From: JANXLS01 sp038227045
GTDB lineage: Bacteria; Planctomycetota; SZUA-567; H5-PLA8
Direction of reading: 5' to 3'
Assembly: GCA_038227045.1 (NCBI GenBank)
Contig: JBBRQD010000011.1
Span: forward strand, 1 to 64,000
DNA: 64,000 bases
Positions 44,437-51,556 of this stretch are shown piece by piece (within the stretch, counting starts at the first letter, position 1; each line of letters starts with the position of its first letter). The notes under the pieces were generated by a model that saw only the letters and a program-made list of their open reading frames with translations, was not told the origin of the DNA and did not search any database. The position numbers and the translations under genes were made by a program.

Positions 44437-46222
44437 TTCCCAACAGAAATCGCATCCGTTTTGGCGCATCGCCCGCACCTATTTTTTGTCGCCGCGCGAT
44501 TTGACGCTGTCGTCGGCGCTGATCGTGTTTGTCGGCATCGCCAACACGGTCATTCCGTTTCTGGTGGGCATGGCGGTCGATTTGATCGAAAATGTCGCCA
44601 TAAAAAAAATCGAAACGACCCCTGATCAGGCATTCGCGCAACTGGTTGTGATCTGTCTCGAAATGCTGGCGGTGGTGGGCTTGGTCAGTCTCGCGACTTA
44701 CGGTGTCACGCGCCTGCAAAACAGAATGATTTACCGCGGCGCGGCAAAACTGCGCGACGATATATTTTCGCGCATCCAGGCGCAGCCAGCTCATTTTCTC
44801 ACCGACCGGCGCATGGGTGAAATTCTCTCGCATCTGGTCGGCGACGTCAAATCGCTGCAGGATGCGTTGCTCGACCTGGTCTTTGAATTGCCGTTCGATG
44901 CGACGACGGTCCTGGGTCTGCTTGCGGTCATCTTCTGGCTCAATCCCGCGATCGGGGCGATTTTCACCACATTCATGCTGATCGTTGCGCTCATCTCATT
45001 GTTTCTCGGCCGAAAGGGCTGGAGCGACCAGCAATCGTCGATGGATGACGCGTCGAAAATGATGTCGAACGTCCACGAATCGCTCGGCGGCATGAGAGCG
45101 ATACACGCGCACGGCGCGGTGGATCGCGAACGCGAGCGCGTCAGCGAAGCGTCGCGCGAGCAGGCAGAAGGGCTCGAAGAAGCCGGCGAAGTGCGCGCCG
45201 TCATCAAGCCGTTCTTCGGGTTCGCCGAATACACGGGCATAGCACTGGTGCTGCTGGCCGGCGGATATGCGTGGCTCCACGGCAGTTTGACGGCGGGCGG
45301 TTTGATCATGATTCTGGCATACATGGAAATCGCCGCCGAACCCATGGTGCGCGGCGCGCAGATGCTCGTGAAAATTCAGCAGGCCAGCGCCTCCTCTTCG
45401 CGCCTGGCGGAATTGCTGCGCGAAATTGACGCGACGGATCAACGCGGAACGCTCGCGCTGGAAACGATCTCGGGCGCGGTGCGCGCGGTGGACGTTACAT
45501 TCAATTATCCAAAAGGCGGACGCCCCGCGCTCGGCGGCGTGAATTTCAATGTCGCGCCCGGCGAGCGCATCGCCGTGATTGGCCCCAATGGCGCGGGCAA
45601 AAGCACCCTGTTGGATTTGCTATTGAAATTGCAGACGCCGAGTGCCGGCAGGATCGATATCGACGGTCGCAATCTGAGTGAGGTGTCGGGCGAAAGCTGG
45701 CACAGGCACACCGGCGTGGTGTTGCAAGACACGCAGTTGCTCAACCGCTCGATCGCTGAAAATATCGCGCTGGGGTCGGGCCCGGCGAGCCTCGAAAAAA
45801 TTCGAGAGGCCGCGTTGGCCGCGGGCGTGGACAAGATTGTCGCGAACATGCCGAAAGGCCTTGATTCGCTGCCGGGGGAACGCGGTGCGGGCCTGTCCGG
45901 CGGCGAACGCCAGCGCATTGCCATCGCGCGGCTTTTCCTGCGCGACCCGCGCATTGCGCTGCTGGACGAACCGACGTCCGCGCTGGATTTGAGCGCGGAG
46001 CGCGAACTGCTACCGGCGCTGGAGAAGCTCTGCAAAGGCCGGACGACATTCATCGTCTCGCATCGCGCGGCGGTGTTGAAGAATATCGACAAAGTGCTGC
46101 TGATCGCGGACGGAAAACAACTCGCGTTCGGGACGCCGATGGAAGTCTGGGGCGCATTCACGCAGTATCGCGAGCTGTTCCCCGCGGAGTGGGGGAGCGG
46201 GCAAGACAAGTTGACAAAATAA
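44426..46222 (+). CDS. ABC transporter, fused permease and ATPase (exporter type)
   Basis: 598 residues from the ATG at 44426 (AAAGGA at four bases). Six membrane helices occupy the first 320 residues, with TDRRMGEILSHLVGDVKSLQ after helix two, the layout of MsbA-type exporters. The ATPase has Walker A GPNGAGKST, Q-loop VVLQDTQLLNRS, signature LSGGERQR, Walker B IALLDEPTSALD and the switch His in IVSHRAAVL. It likely acts as a homodimer exporting a lipid, peptide or drug. It overlaps the upstream GNAT gene by 11 bases, so the two may work together; a terminator follows. Confidence 0.93.
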   Translation: MAVDSQQKSHPFWRIARTYFLSPRDLTLSSALIVFVGIANTVIPFLVGMAVDLIENVAIKKIETTPDQAFAQLVVICLEMLAVVGLVSLATYGVTRLQNRMIYRGAAKLRDDIFSRIQAQPAHFLTDRRMGEILSHLVGDVKSLQDALLDLVFELPFDATTVLGLLAVIFWLNPAIGAIFTTFMLIVALISLFLGRKGWSDQQSSMDDASKMMSNVHESLGGMRAIHAHGAVDRERERVSEASREQAEGLEEAGEVRAVIKPFFGFAEYTGIALVLLAGGYAWLHGSLTAGGLIMILAYMEIAAEPMVRGAQMLVKIQQASASSSRLAELLREIDATDQRGTLALETISGAVRAVDVTFNYPKGGRPALGGVNFNVAPGERIAVIGPNGAGKSTLLDLLLKLQTPSAGRIDIDGRNLSEVSGESWHRHTGVVLQDTQLLNRSIAENIALGSGPASLEKIREAALAAGVDKIVANMPKGLDSLPGERGAGLSGGERQRIAIARLFLRDPRIALLDEPTSALDLSAERELLPALEKLCKGRTTFIVSHRAAVLKNIDKVLLIADGKQLAFGTPMEVWGAFTQYRELFPAEWGSGQDKLTK

Positions 46223-46238
46223 CTTCGCCGATTCCAAC

Positions 46239-46274
46239 AAAAGACCCGGCTTCATTTCTGAAGCCGGGTCTTTT
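46239..46274 (+). terminator. Terminator after the ABC transporter
   Basis: AAAAGACCCGGCTTC-atttct-GAAGCCGGGTCTTTT, perfect 15-base arms with flanking A and T runs; it can work in both directions. Confidence 0.93.
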
Positions 46275-46376
46275 GGAACATTCGAACGCGAGAGAAGGAA
46301 CCGGTAACCGACGTTGTTGAGTACTGCAGATTGGAGGACGTACATTCGAGGGTTGGTATTGATGTGATGCTTTGTA

Positions 46377-46393
46377 CAACTGGTTGGTCAACC
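46377..46393. promoter_or_regulatory. Candidate TetR operator (copy 1)
   Basis: Overlapping palindromes CAAC-tg-GTTG and GGTTG-gt-CAACC. On the minus strand it reads ACCAACCAG, matching the first nine bases of the site before the TetR gene at 47421. Confidence 0.35.
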
Positions 46394-46733
46394 TCGATTG
46401 TCGATTCAATCTCCCGCGTTATAGGAAAACATTTTTGATCCTGTATCTACTTCATTTGGTGTCATTATATATTTAATGGTTTACTTGACACACAATTATT
46501 TTTACATCTTTCTTCTGTTTCTTTTTAGTGCCGCCCCGGCTGCTACCCTCAAGACGAACAGTGGAGGAGGGGGTTCCAGGGATATCGTCTCTTCAGGTAA
46601 CACCCGGGAGCGGCGATTCTCGTCTTTTCAGTTGTCAAATGTTTTTCGACTTTTACTTCAGTTTTTCGTCGAAACTGCCGAATCTCTTCTTTTTCACTTA
46701 ACCACATCATTATCGGTCTGTCAATAATTTAGA

Positions 46734-46747
46734 CGACCAACTGGTCG
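46734..46747. promoter_or_regulatory. Candidate TetR operator (copy 2)
   Basis: CGACCA-ac-TGGTCG, with perfect 6-base arms, 34 bases past the TetR stop. It shares ACCAAC..G.CGGT (11 of 14 bases) with the site upstream of the TetR gene. Confidence 0.4.
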
Positions 46748-46780
46748 GTTTCTTTGATTAATTTTCTACTTTTTTCATTT

Positions 46781-47380
46781 TTAAGTTAAAATCGTTCGCC
46801 TCAGTGCTTCGAACACGCTTTCTGTTTCCGGCTCTCCTTCTCGCTTCATCAATTGGACGCCGAAGATTGCCGAAACCACAAGGAAACTGAGATTTTCCGC
46901 AGAAATATCCGCGCGCATATCTTTTTCCGCTTGAGCCCGCTGTATGAGCTCGCGCCAAAGCCCGCACCAGCGCGCTTTTAGCTTGTGTACGGCTGGCCCG
47001 AGTTGATCTTCGTTTTCGGCCAGTTCCATACACCACGTTGCGAACAGCCGGCCATAGCCTCCGTCTCCGTTACTCATGCTGCTTATAAGGTTTATGACAG
47101 TTTCAATCTTGTCTCGCGCACGTCCTGGTTCCTCGACAATGCGAAAAAAATTGGTGTCGAAGAAAGCCTCCATCCGCTCCAAAATAGAAAGCGCCAGATC
47201 TTCTTTCGTTTTCCAGTGATGAAAAAACGCGCCTTTTGTTGTTTCGGCTTGATCGAAAAGGTCGTAGATGCTCGTATAATGGTATCCGCGCCGAGTAAAC
47301 AATTTTCGCGCGGCTTGCATGATCAGGTCTCGCGTCTGCTCACCCCGCGAGGTCATGCGCGTGCCGGGTTTAAGTGCCAT
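46781..47380 (-). CDS. TetR-family transcriptional regulator
   Basis: 199 residues; GAGGGA stands before the ATG. The N-terminal helix-turn-helix is typical: TRDLIMQAARKLFTRRGYHYTSIYDLF, then AETTKGAFFHHWKTKEDLALSIL. The C-terminal ligand-binding half is diverged, as usual, so the inducer cannot be guessed. It sits alone in an AT-rich stretch, between clpP and the ABC transporter. A 14-base motif 41 bases upstream recurs twice downstream, so it probably regulates itself. The nearest possible target is the ABC exporter, ending 560 bases away, but that gene lies before a terminator. Confidence 0.9.
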   Translation of the reverse strand: MALKPGTRMTSRGEQTRDLIMQAARKLFTRRGYHYTSIYDLFDQAETTKGAFFHHWKTKEDLALSILERMEAFFDTNFFRIVEEPGRARDKIETVINLISSMSNGDGGYGRLFATWCMELAENEDQLGPAVHKLKARWCGLWRELIQRAQAEKDMRADISAENLSFLVVSAIFGVQLMKREGEPETESVFEALRRTILT

Positions 47381-47420
47381 TTAGATCCCTCTAAGTATTC
47401 TATTTTGTTGGAGTAAGCAT

Positions 47421-47434
47421 ACCGTCTGGTTGGT
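47421..47434 (-). promoter_or_regulatory. Candidate TetR operator (copy 3) and promoter
   Basis: On the minus strand ACCAACCAGACGGT lies about 41 bases upstream of the TetR start, near a TAGAAT (-10-like) at 47398-47403. It matches copy 2 at 11 of 14 bases. Its position would let the regulator block its own promoter. Confidence 0.4.
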
Positions 47435-47586
47435 TTGTAGCCGTCCTTTTGATAAAAGCAACGGTTTTCAGGCAAAAAAACATATCTATCGCAACAATCT
47501 TCAGCCGCTCAGATTACGAAAAAATAATGAGCGTTCAAGAGCCTAAAATGCCTGAGAACGCCAGGCACGGACGAAAATCACGATAT

Positions 47587-47610
47587 AAAAAAAGCGGACC
47601 GAAGTCCGCT
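47587..47610 (-). terminator. Terminator after clpP
   Basis: On the minus strand AGCGGAC-ttcg-GTCCGCT is followed by seven T residues, 33 bases after the clpP stop. Confidence 0.92.
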
Positions 47611-47642
47611 CTTCCTAACCCTTAACTCCAAATTCCAAACTC

Positions 47643-48218
47643 TTACTTCAGCACTTCGTCGATCAAGCCGTATTCCTTCGCCTGGTCGGCCGACATGAAG
47701 AAGTCGCGGTCGCTGTCTTTGACGATGCGATCGACAGGCTGGCCGGTGTGTTTGGAATACAGTTCATTCAGCGAACGCTTCAGGCGAATGATCTCTTCGG
47801 CTTGGATGACAATGTCCGCCGCAGTGCCCTGCGCGCCGCCCCATGGCTGGTGGATCATGATGCGCGCGTGCGGAAGGGCGAAGCGTTTGCCTTTTGCGCC
47901 CGACGCAAGCAGGAACGCGCCCATGCTCGCGGCCTGGCCCACGCAATACGTCGCCACGTCGTTGGTGACGTGCTGCATCGTATCGTAAATCGCCAGTCCG
48001 GCGGTCACCGATCCGCCCGGCGACATAATATATAGCTCGATGTCCGCTTCTTTGTTCTCAAGCTGCAAATAGAGCATCTGCGCGACCACGGTCGCGGCGG
48101 TGAATTCGTTGATCTCTTCACCCAGAAACACGATGCGGTCCTTCAACAGGCGGCTGTAAATGTCCCAGCCGCGTTCGCCGCGCCCCGTCCGTTCGATCAC
48201 ATTCGGAATAATGGCCAT
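47643..48218 (-). CDS. clpP: ATP-dependent Clp protease proteolytic subunit
   Basis: 191 residues, no propeptide evident. The catalytic triad is Ser98 (GQAASMGAFLL), His123 (MIHQPWGG) and Asp172. IYSRLLKDRIVFLG, ELYIMSPGGSVTAG and YGLIDEVL complete the signature. It forms the 14-subunit barrel that degrades proteins fed by a ClpX or ClpA ATPase. It follows the trigger factor as in many bacteria, but clpX does not follow: a terminator and an AT-rich TetR region come next. Confidence 0.96.
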   Translation of the reverse strand: MAIIPNVIERTGRGERGWDIYSRLLKDRIVFLGEEINEFTAATVVAQMLYLQLENKEADIELYIMSPGGSVTAGLAIYDTMQHVTNDVATYCVGQAASMGAFLLASGAKGKRFALPHARIMIHQPWGGAQGTAADIVIQAEEIIRLKRSLNELYSKHTGQPVDRIVKDSDRDFFMSADQAKEYGLIDEVLK

Positions 48219-48376
48219 TTTCTGTAAGATCTCCGTTCGTTCTTCGTTTTTTTAGCCGCCCGTTCTTTATCCAAAAAGGGCGGCCCGCAATTTTATCGCT
48301 TATATCAAGACGCACCCAAATCGAGAACTGCGAACTAAATCTTTATGTGCGACGCCGATTAATTCCAATGCATAAC

Positions 48377-48512
48377 TTAATCGCAGATGAACGCGAATGA
48401 ACACAGATTACCGCAGATAAAAATGGATGGAGAAAACAGAAGCGCCATTCCAAAAGCCCCTTTATTCCATCCGCGGTAATCCGCGTGTATTTGCGTTCAT
48501 CAGCGATTAAGT
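48377..48512. repeat. Intergenic inverted repeat, ATCTGCGT family
   Basis: Arms of about 45 bases (CTTAATCGCAGATGAACGCG... and ...CGTTCATCAGCGATTAAG) are complementary at roughly four of five positions around a 35-base centre. It lies between tig and clpP, which fills most of the 322-base gap; nothing else is seen there. Transcription of clpP would have to pass through this stem. Confidence 0.88.
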
Positions 48513-48540
48513 AGGCCGCCGATAAACTCAAACTTCGGAA

Positions 48541-50112
48541 TTAACTATGTCCGTGGTCGTGTCCACCGTGATCGTGCCCGCAATCATGCCCGTGTTCCAC
48601 AGGGCCGGCGTGGCCGCAGTCGTGGCCATGTTCGTGGCCATGTTCGGCGGAAATCGCTGGAGCCTGCTCGCCGTGATCGTGCCCCGCTTCGCCGTGCTCG
48701 TGTCCGTGTTCGGCGTGTTCGCCGTGATCATGGCCGTGGTCGTGCCCACCGTCCTGGTTGAACGGCTTGCGCGGCACGACCGTTAATTCAGCGTAGTCGG
48801 TGATCCATTCCATGGCCTTCTTAAAACGAATGTTCGTCTCGATTTGCTGAATCTGGCCTTCTTGCGCGAGCTTGTCGAACAACTGCTGCACCGGCACTTG
48901 TTGCTGGCGCGACATATTCAGGATCACGTCGTCGACTTCCTCTTCCTCGGCGACGAGGTTCTCCTTGTCGGCGATCGCTGAGAGAATGAAGAATCGGCGC
49001 AGTTCTTTTTTCCCGTGTTCCAAGGACTGCCCGGCCATCATATCCGTGGAGATGCCCATGGCAGCCGGAGTGATGCCCATCTTGCTCATCTGTTGAATGT
49101 TCTGGCTCAGGTTATTCGTCGCCGCATGTTGCAGCGCGCGGGGCGGCAGTTCGAACGAGACCTTTTCTTCGATCTGGCGAAGCAATTCGTTGGCGGTGCG
49201 ATCTTCGATCGTGTCGCGGATTTTTTCCAGCAGCGACGCGTGCACCCGGTCTTTGAGCGACTGAGCGTCGGGCATGTTTACTTTCTTGGCCAGTTCGTCG
49301 TCGAGCGGCGGAAGATGCAGCGAGCGGATGGCCTGGACCTCGAATTCGATCGTCGCTTTCTTGCCGCGCTGTTCTTCAATTGGGAAACTGTCCGCGAGCG
49401 TTTCGTCGATGACGCGCTTCTCGCCCACTTTGGCGCCCAGCAGATACGAATCGGCAATATGGGCATGCGCGCCAAAGACGTGGCCGTCGACAACCAGCAG
49501 GCGGGCGTCTTTTTCAGTGTGGACTTCGACGCCGTCGACCAGCACTCGCAGTACACCCGCCGCGCTGTCTTTGTTGGCCATGGCGCGGCCTTCTTCGGCG
49601 GGCGCTTCTTCGACGAAGCGTTCGCGAATACGCTCAAGTGCCTCATCCATCTCGGCGGGAAGCACGTCGATCTCTTCCTTGTCGGACTTCAAGCCGGTGT
49701 ACGGCGGCAATTCGAATTGCGGAAAAATTTCGGTCGTGAATTCGAACGTGAACGGCTGTCCGCGCGCGGCGGCGATCTTTTCCGGCGCTTCGAACGAAGG
49801 CTCGCCGATGGTGTTCAGCCCTTCTTTTTCGATGGCCGAATAGACGGCCTGCTGGAGCAAGTTGCCCGCGACCTGCCGCTTGACGTCGGCACCGAACTTT
49901 CGTTCGACGACTTCTTTGGGAACTTTACCGGCGCGGAAGCCGGGCAGATTGACCTTGCCCGCGAGTTCCCCCAATACGGAGTTGAATTCCCGGTTCACGT
50001 CGGTGGCCGCAACGGTCACCGAGACCGTTTTTTCCCAAAGGCCTGCGTCTTTGACGCTTACTTCAACGGCGAGGAGATCGTCGTCCTTGTCGCTCTCGTT
50101 TTCCGCAGCCAC
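48541..50112 (-). CDS. tig: Trigger factor with a long His-rich C-terminal tail
   Basis: 523 residues from the GTG at 50112, preceded by AGAAGGGAAG; the ATG at 50154 would add 14 unrelated residues. The ribosome-binding N-terminal domain has LPGFRAGKVPKEVVERKFG; a PPIase-like domain and a long helical chaperone arm follow. The last 70 residues hold about 22 histidines in HDHG/EHGHEHG units and two cysteines in HDCGH, unlike normal trigger factor, which ends near 430-450 residues. Such tails bind nickel, zinc or cobalt (as in SlyD). It is a chaperone for nascent chains and possibly a metal store. clpP follows 323 bases downstream. Confidence 0.93.
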   Translation of the reverse strand: MAAENESDKDDDLLAVEVSVKDAGLWEKTVSVTVAATDVNREFNSVLGELAGKVNLPGFRAGKVPKEVVERKFGADVKRQVAGNLLQQAVYSAIEKEGLNTIGEPSFEAPEKIAAARGQPFTFEFTTEIFPQFELPPYTGLKSDKEEIDVLPAEMDEALERIRERFVEEAPAEEGRAMANKDSAAGVLRVLVDGVEVHTEKDARLLVVDGHVFGAHAHIADSYLLGAKVGEKRVIDETLADSFPIEEQRGKKATIEFEVQAIRSLHLPPLDDELAKKVNMPDAQSLKDRVHASLLEKIRDTIEDRTANELLRQIEEKVSFELPPRALQHAATNNLSQNIQQMSKMGITPAAMGISTDMMAGQSLEHGKKELRRFFILSAIADKENLVAEEEEVDDVILNMSRQQQVPVQQLFDKLAQEGQIQQIETNIRFKKAMEWITDYAELTVVPRKPFNQDGGHDHGHDHGEHAEHGHEHGEAGHDHGEQAPAISAEHGHEHGHDCGHAGPVEHGHDCGHDHGGHDHGHS

Positions 50113-50170
50113 TGTGTTCGCTTCCCTTCTGTAAAACAAATCGCATTGCCGCAAAAAAGGATTGCCAACG

Positions 50171-50200
50171 AAAAGCCCCGTGCGGCACGGGGCTTGTTTC
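50171..50200 (-). terminator. Hairpin upstream of tig
   Basis: AAGCCCCGTG-ccg-CACGGGGCTT is a perfect 10-base stem with a short T run on the minus strand. It probably ends the transcript of the receiver-DUF4388 gene (stop at 50403) before tig. Confidence 0.75.
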
Positions 50201-50295
50201 GACGCGAAATCAGCGCGTGTTTATAGGCTCAAGCCACGCACTCGTCAAGTCCCATAAATCGTTCGATTCAAAGTCCAAGGGCGTCGAGGCGCACT

Positions 50296-50376
50296 CCAGA
50301 GCCGCGCACGTCAGTAAGCGGCAAAGACTGTTTCTTCGAGCAAGAGAAAGCCGCTTACTGACGCGCGCGGCTCTGG
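50296..50376. repeat. Intergenic inverted repeat, AGCCGCTTACTGACG type
   Basis: The left arm CCAGAGCCGCGCACGTCAGT... (50296-50322) and the right arm (50350-50376) are complementary at 26 of 27 bases around a 27-base loop. This is the best conserved of the inverted repeats and resembles repeats that recur in PVC and acidobacterial genomes, to my recollection. Confidence 0.9.
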
Positions 50377-50402
50377 CGACACTGAACACTTATATTGAAC
50401 TT

Positions 50403-51368
50403 TTATTTTGAGCGCCCAACCAAAATGGGGGCATACGCACCGGTATTTTGACGTTCCTTGAATGCCGAAATGCTCGCCTTGACTTCATCCATTTGCCGCA
50501 TCCCTTCCAACAACAGGGACATGGTGTTGCCTTCGACCGTGCGGAATGTCGTGGGCGGGCCCATTTCAAATTGGAACGAGCCTTTGTTCAGATGAAAGAG
50601 CAGAAAAAGCGCTTCGGAACCGACGATTTCGTTTAGTTCCGCGTGGTGCACTTTTCCATCGACAAAATAGACGTCGCCGGTGCGGACGCCGTCGAAAATC
50701 TTGAGCGTGCCCGTGAGACGCAAGGGTTCGATCAAGCCGAGAATCTGAGAGAATTGGAGCGTGCCGAGTTTGCCGGAGAAGATTGCGTTTTCCAGGTTGG
50801 CGGCGTTGACGGCGAGCCGGCCGGATTGGGTCGGCGGGGCGCGGTTAGTGCCCGATGCGTTCTTTAGCACAGGCGAAAGACCCACCGGCGGAGTTACGGA
50901 ACCATCCATGTGATCGGCTGGAGCGGACGTCTCGATTGGAGGCATCGCCATGCGAACGTTGGCGGCGAGCAGATTGCGGACGGCGGTCAAGAACTGAGGC
51001 GAGGGACACGGCAGCGAAATCCACGCATCGCGCGCGGTCTCCGGCCATACGTCTTCGAATTTCGGCGTCAGGCAATCGATTGTCGTCAAAAACAGAAACG
51101 GAATGCCAAATGTATTGCGCGAGGTGCGACAGGCCCGAAATAATTGCAAAGCATCATGGGACAGCAATGTAATATCCAGAACCACGCATCCCACCGCGCC
51201 GCGCCGCACGATTTTCCACGCGTCAACCGGCGTCTGAGCCGTCAATACCGCGGAACCGGCTTTATTCAATATGGCAGCCAGAGCACCCAGCGTATTGCTG
51301 CAGCGGCACACTAACAGCACGTCGGCTTTGGACTCTCCATCCTGGTCAAATATAATCGTATCGCTCAT
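50403..51368 (-). CDS. Receiver-like domain plus DUF4388 protein
   Basis: 321 residues. Residues 10-130 follow a receiver fold with a possible phosphoacceptor Asp (GCVVLDITLLS), but the acidic pair at the start is absent (ADVLLVCRCS), so phosphorylation is uncertain. After a Pro-rich linker, residues about 205-300 form a DUF4388/PatA-like domain (FSGKLGTLQFSQILGLIE, GTLKIFDGVRTGDVYFVDGKVHHAEL). Such proteins tune gliding, pilus or gene-expression switches in other bacteria. GGGCGAGG precedes the ATG. No partner kinase is adjacent. Confidence 0.8.
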   Translation of the reverse strand: MSDTIIFDQDGESKADVLLVCRCSNTLGALAAILNKAGSAVLTAQTPVDAWKIVRRGAVGCVVLDITLLSHDALQLFRACRTSRNTFGIPFLFLTTIDCLTPKFEDVWPETARDAWISLPCPSPQFLTAVRNLLAANVRMAMPPIETSAPADHMDGSVTPPVGLSPVLKNASGTNRAPPTQSGRLAVNAANLENAIFSGKLGTLQFSQILGLIEPLRLTGTLKIFDGVRTGDVYFVDGKVHHAELNEIVGSEALFLLFHLNKGSFQFEMGPPTTFRTVEGNTMSLLLEGMRQMDEVKASISAFKERQNTGAYAPILVGRSK

Positions 51369-51556
51369 ACCTCGCCCTTATTCAGTTATACGATCCTAAT
51401 AAAGATAGGCAGAACTATTATATTCTTTTGCACACAAATGAATATAAAAATCCGTTTCAGATTTGATAGATGCAACAGCCAGTTCGGTCATAGTATTTGA
51501 CCATGAACCACCCGTGTCACTATACAACATTAAACCTTCAATCTTCAAACCGCAAT

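Larger units (their letters stand above)
46275..46780. other. AT-rich gene-poor stretch with candidate operators
   Basis: 506 bases, clearly more AT-rich than the neighbours. Two ACCAAC-type palindromes (near 46376 and at 46734) are the only structured features seen. An 83-codon open frame (46476-46727, +) begins with a hydrophobic stretch, but it has no ribosome binding site and its tail is of odd composition, so it was not called. The base composition suggests acquisition, together with the adjacent TetR gene. Confidence 0.5.

Noticed and set aside
46476..46727. 83-codon open frame in the AT-rich stretch
   Set aside because: It has a hydrophobic start but no ribosome binding site, no family pattern and an unnatural tail; AT-rich DNA alone can explain it.
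48547..48765. Short direct repeats as a CRISPR array
   Set aside because: They are GTGxTC-type codon repeats encoding the His-rich trigger factor tail, without spacers or cas genes.
49015..50226. Long open frame on the plus strand opposite tig
   Set aside because: It is the complement of trigger factor codons, with Phe/Val/Arg/Gly bias and no recognisable domain.
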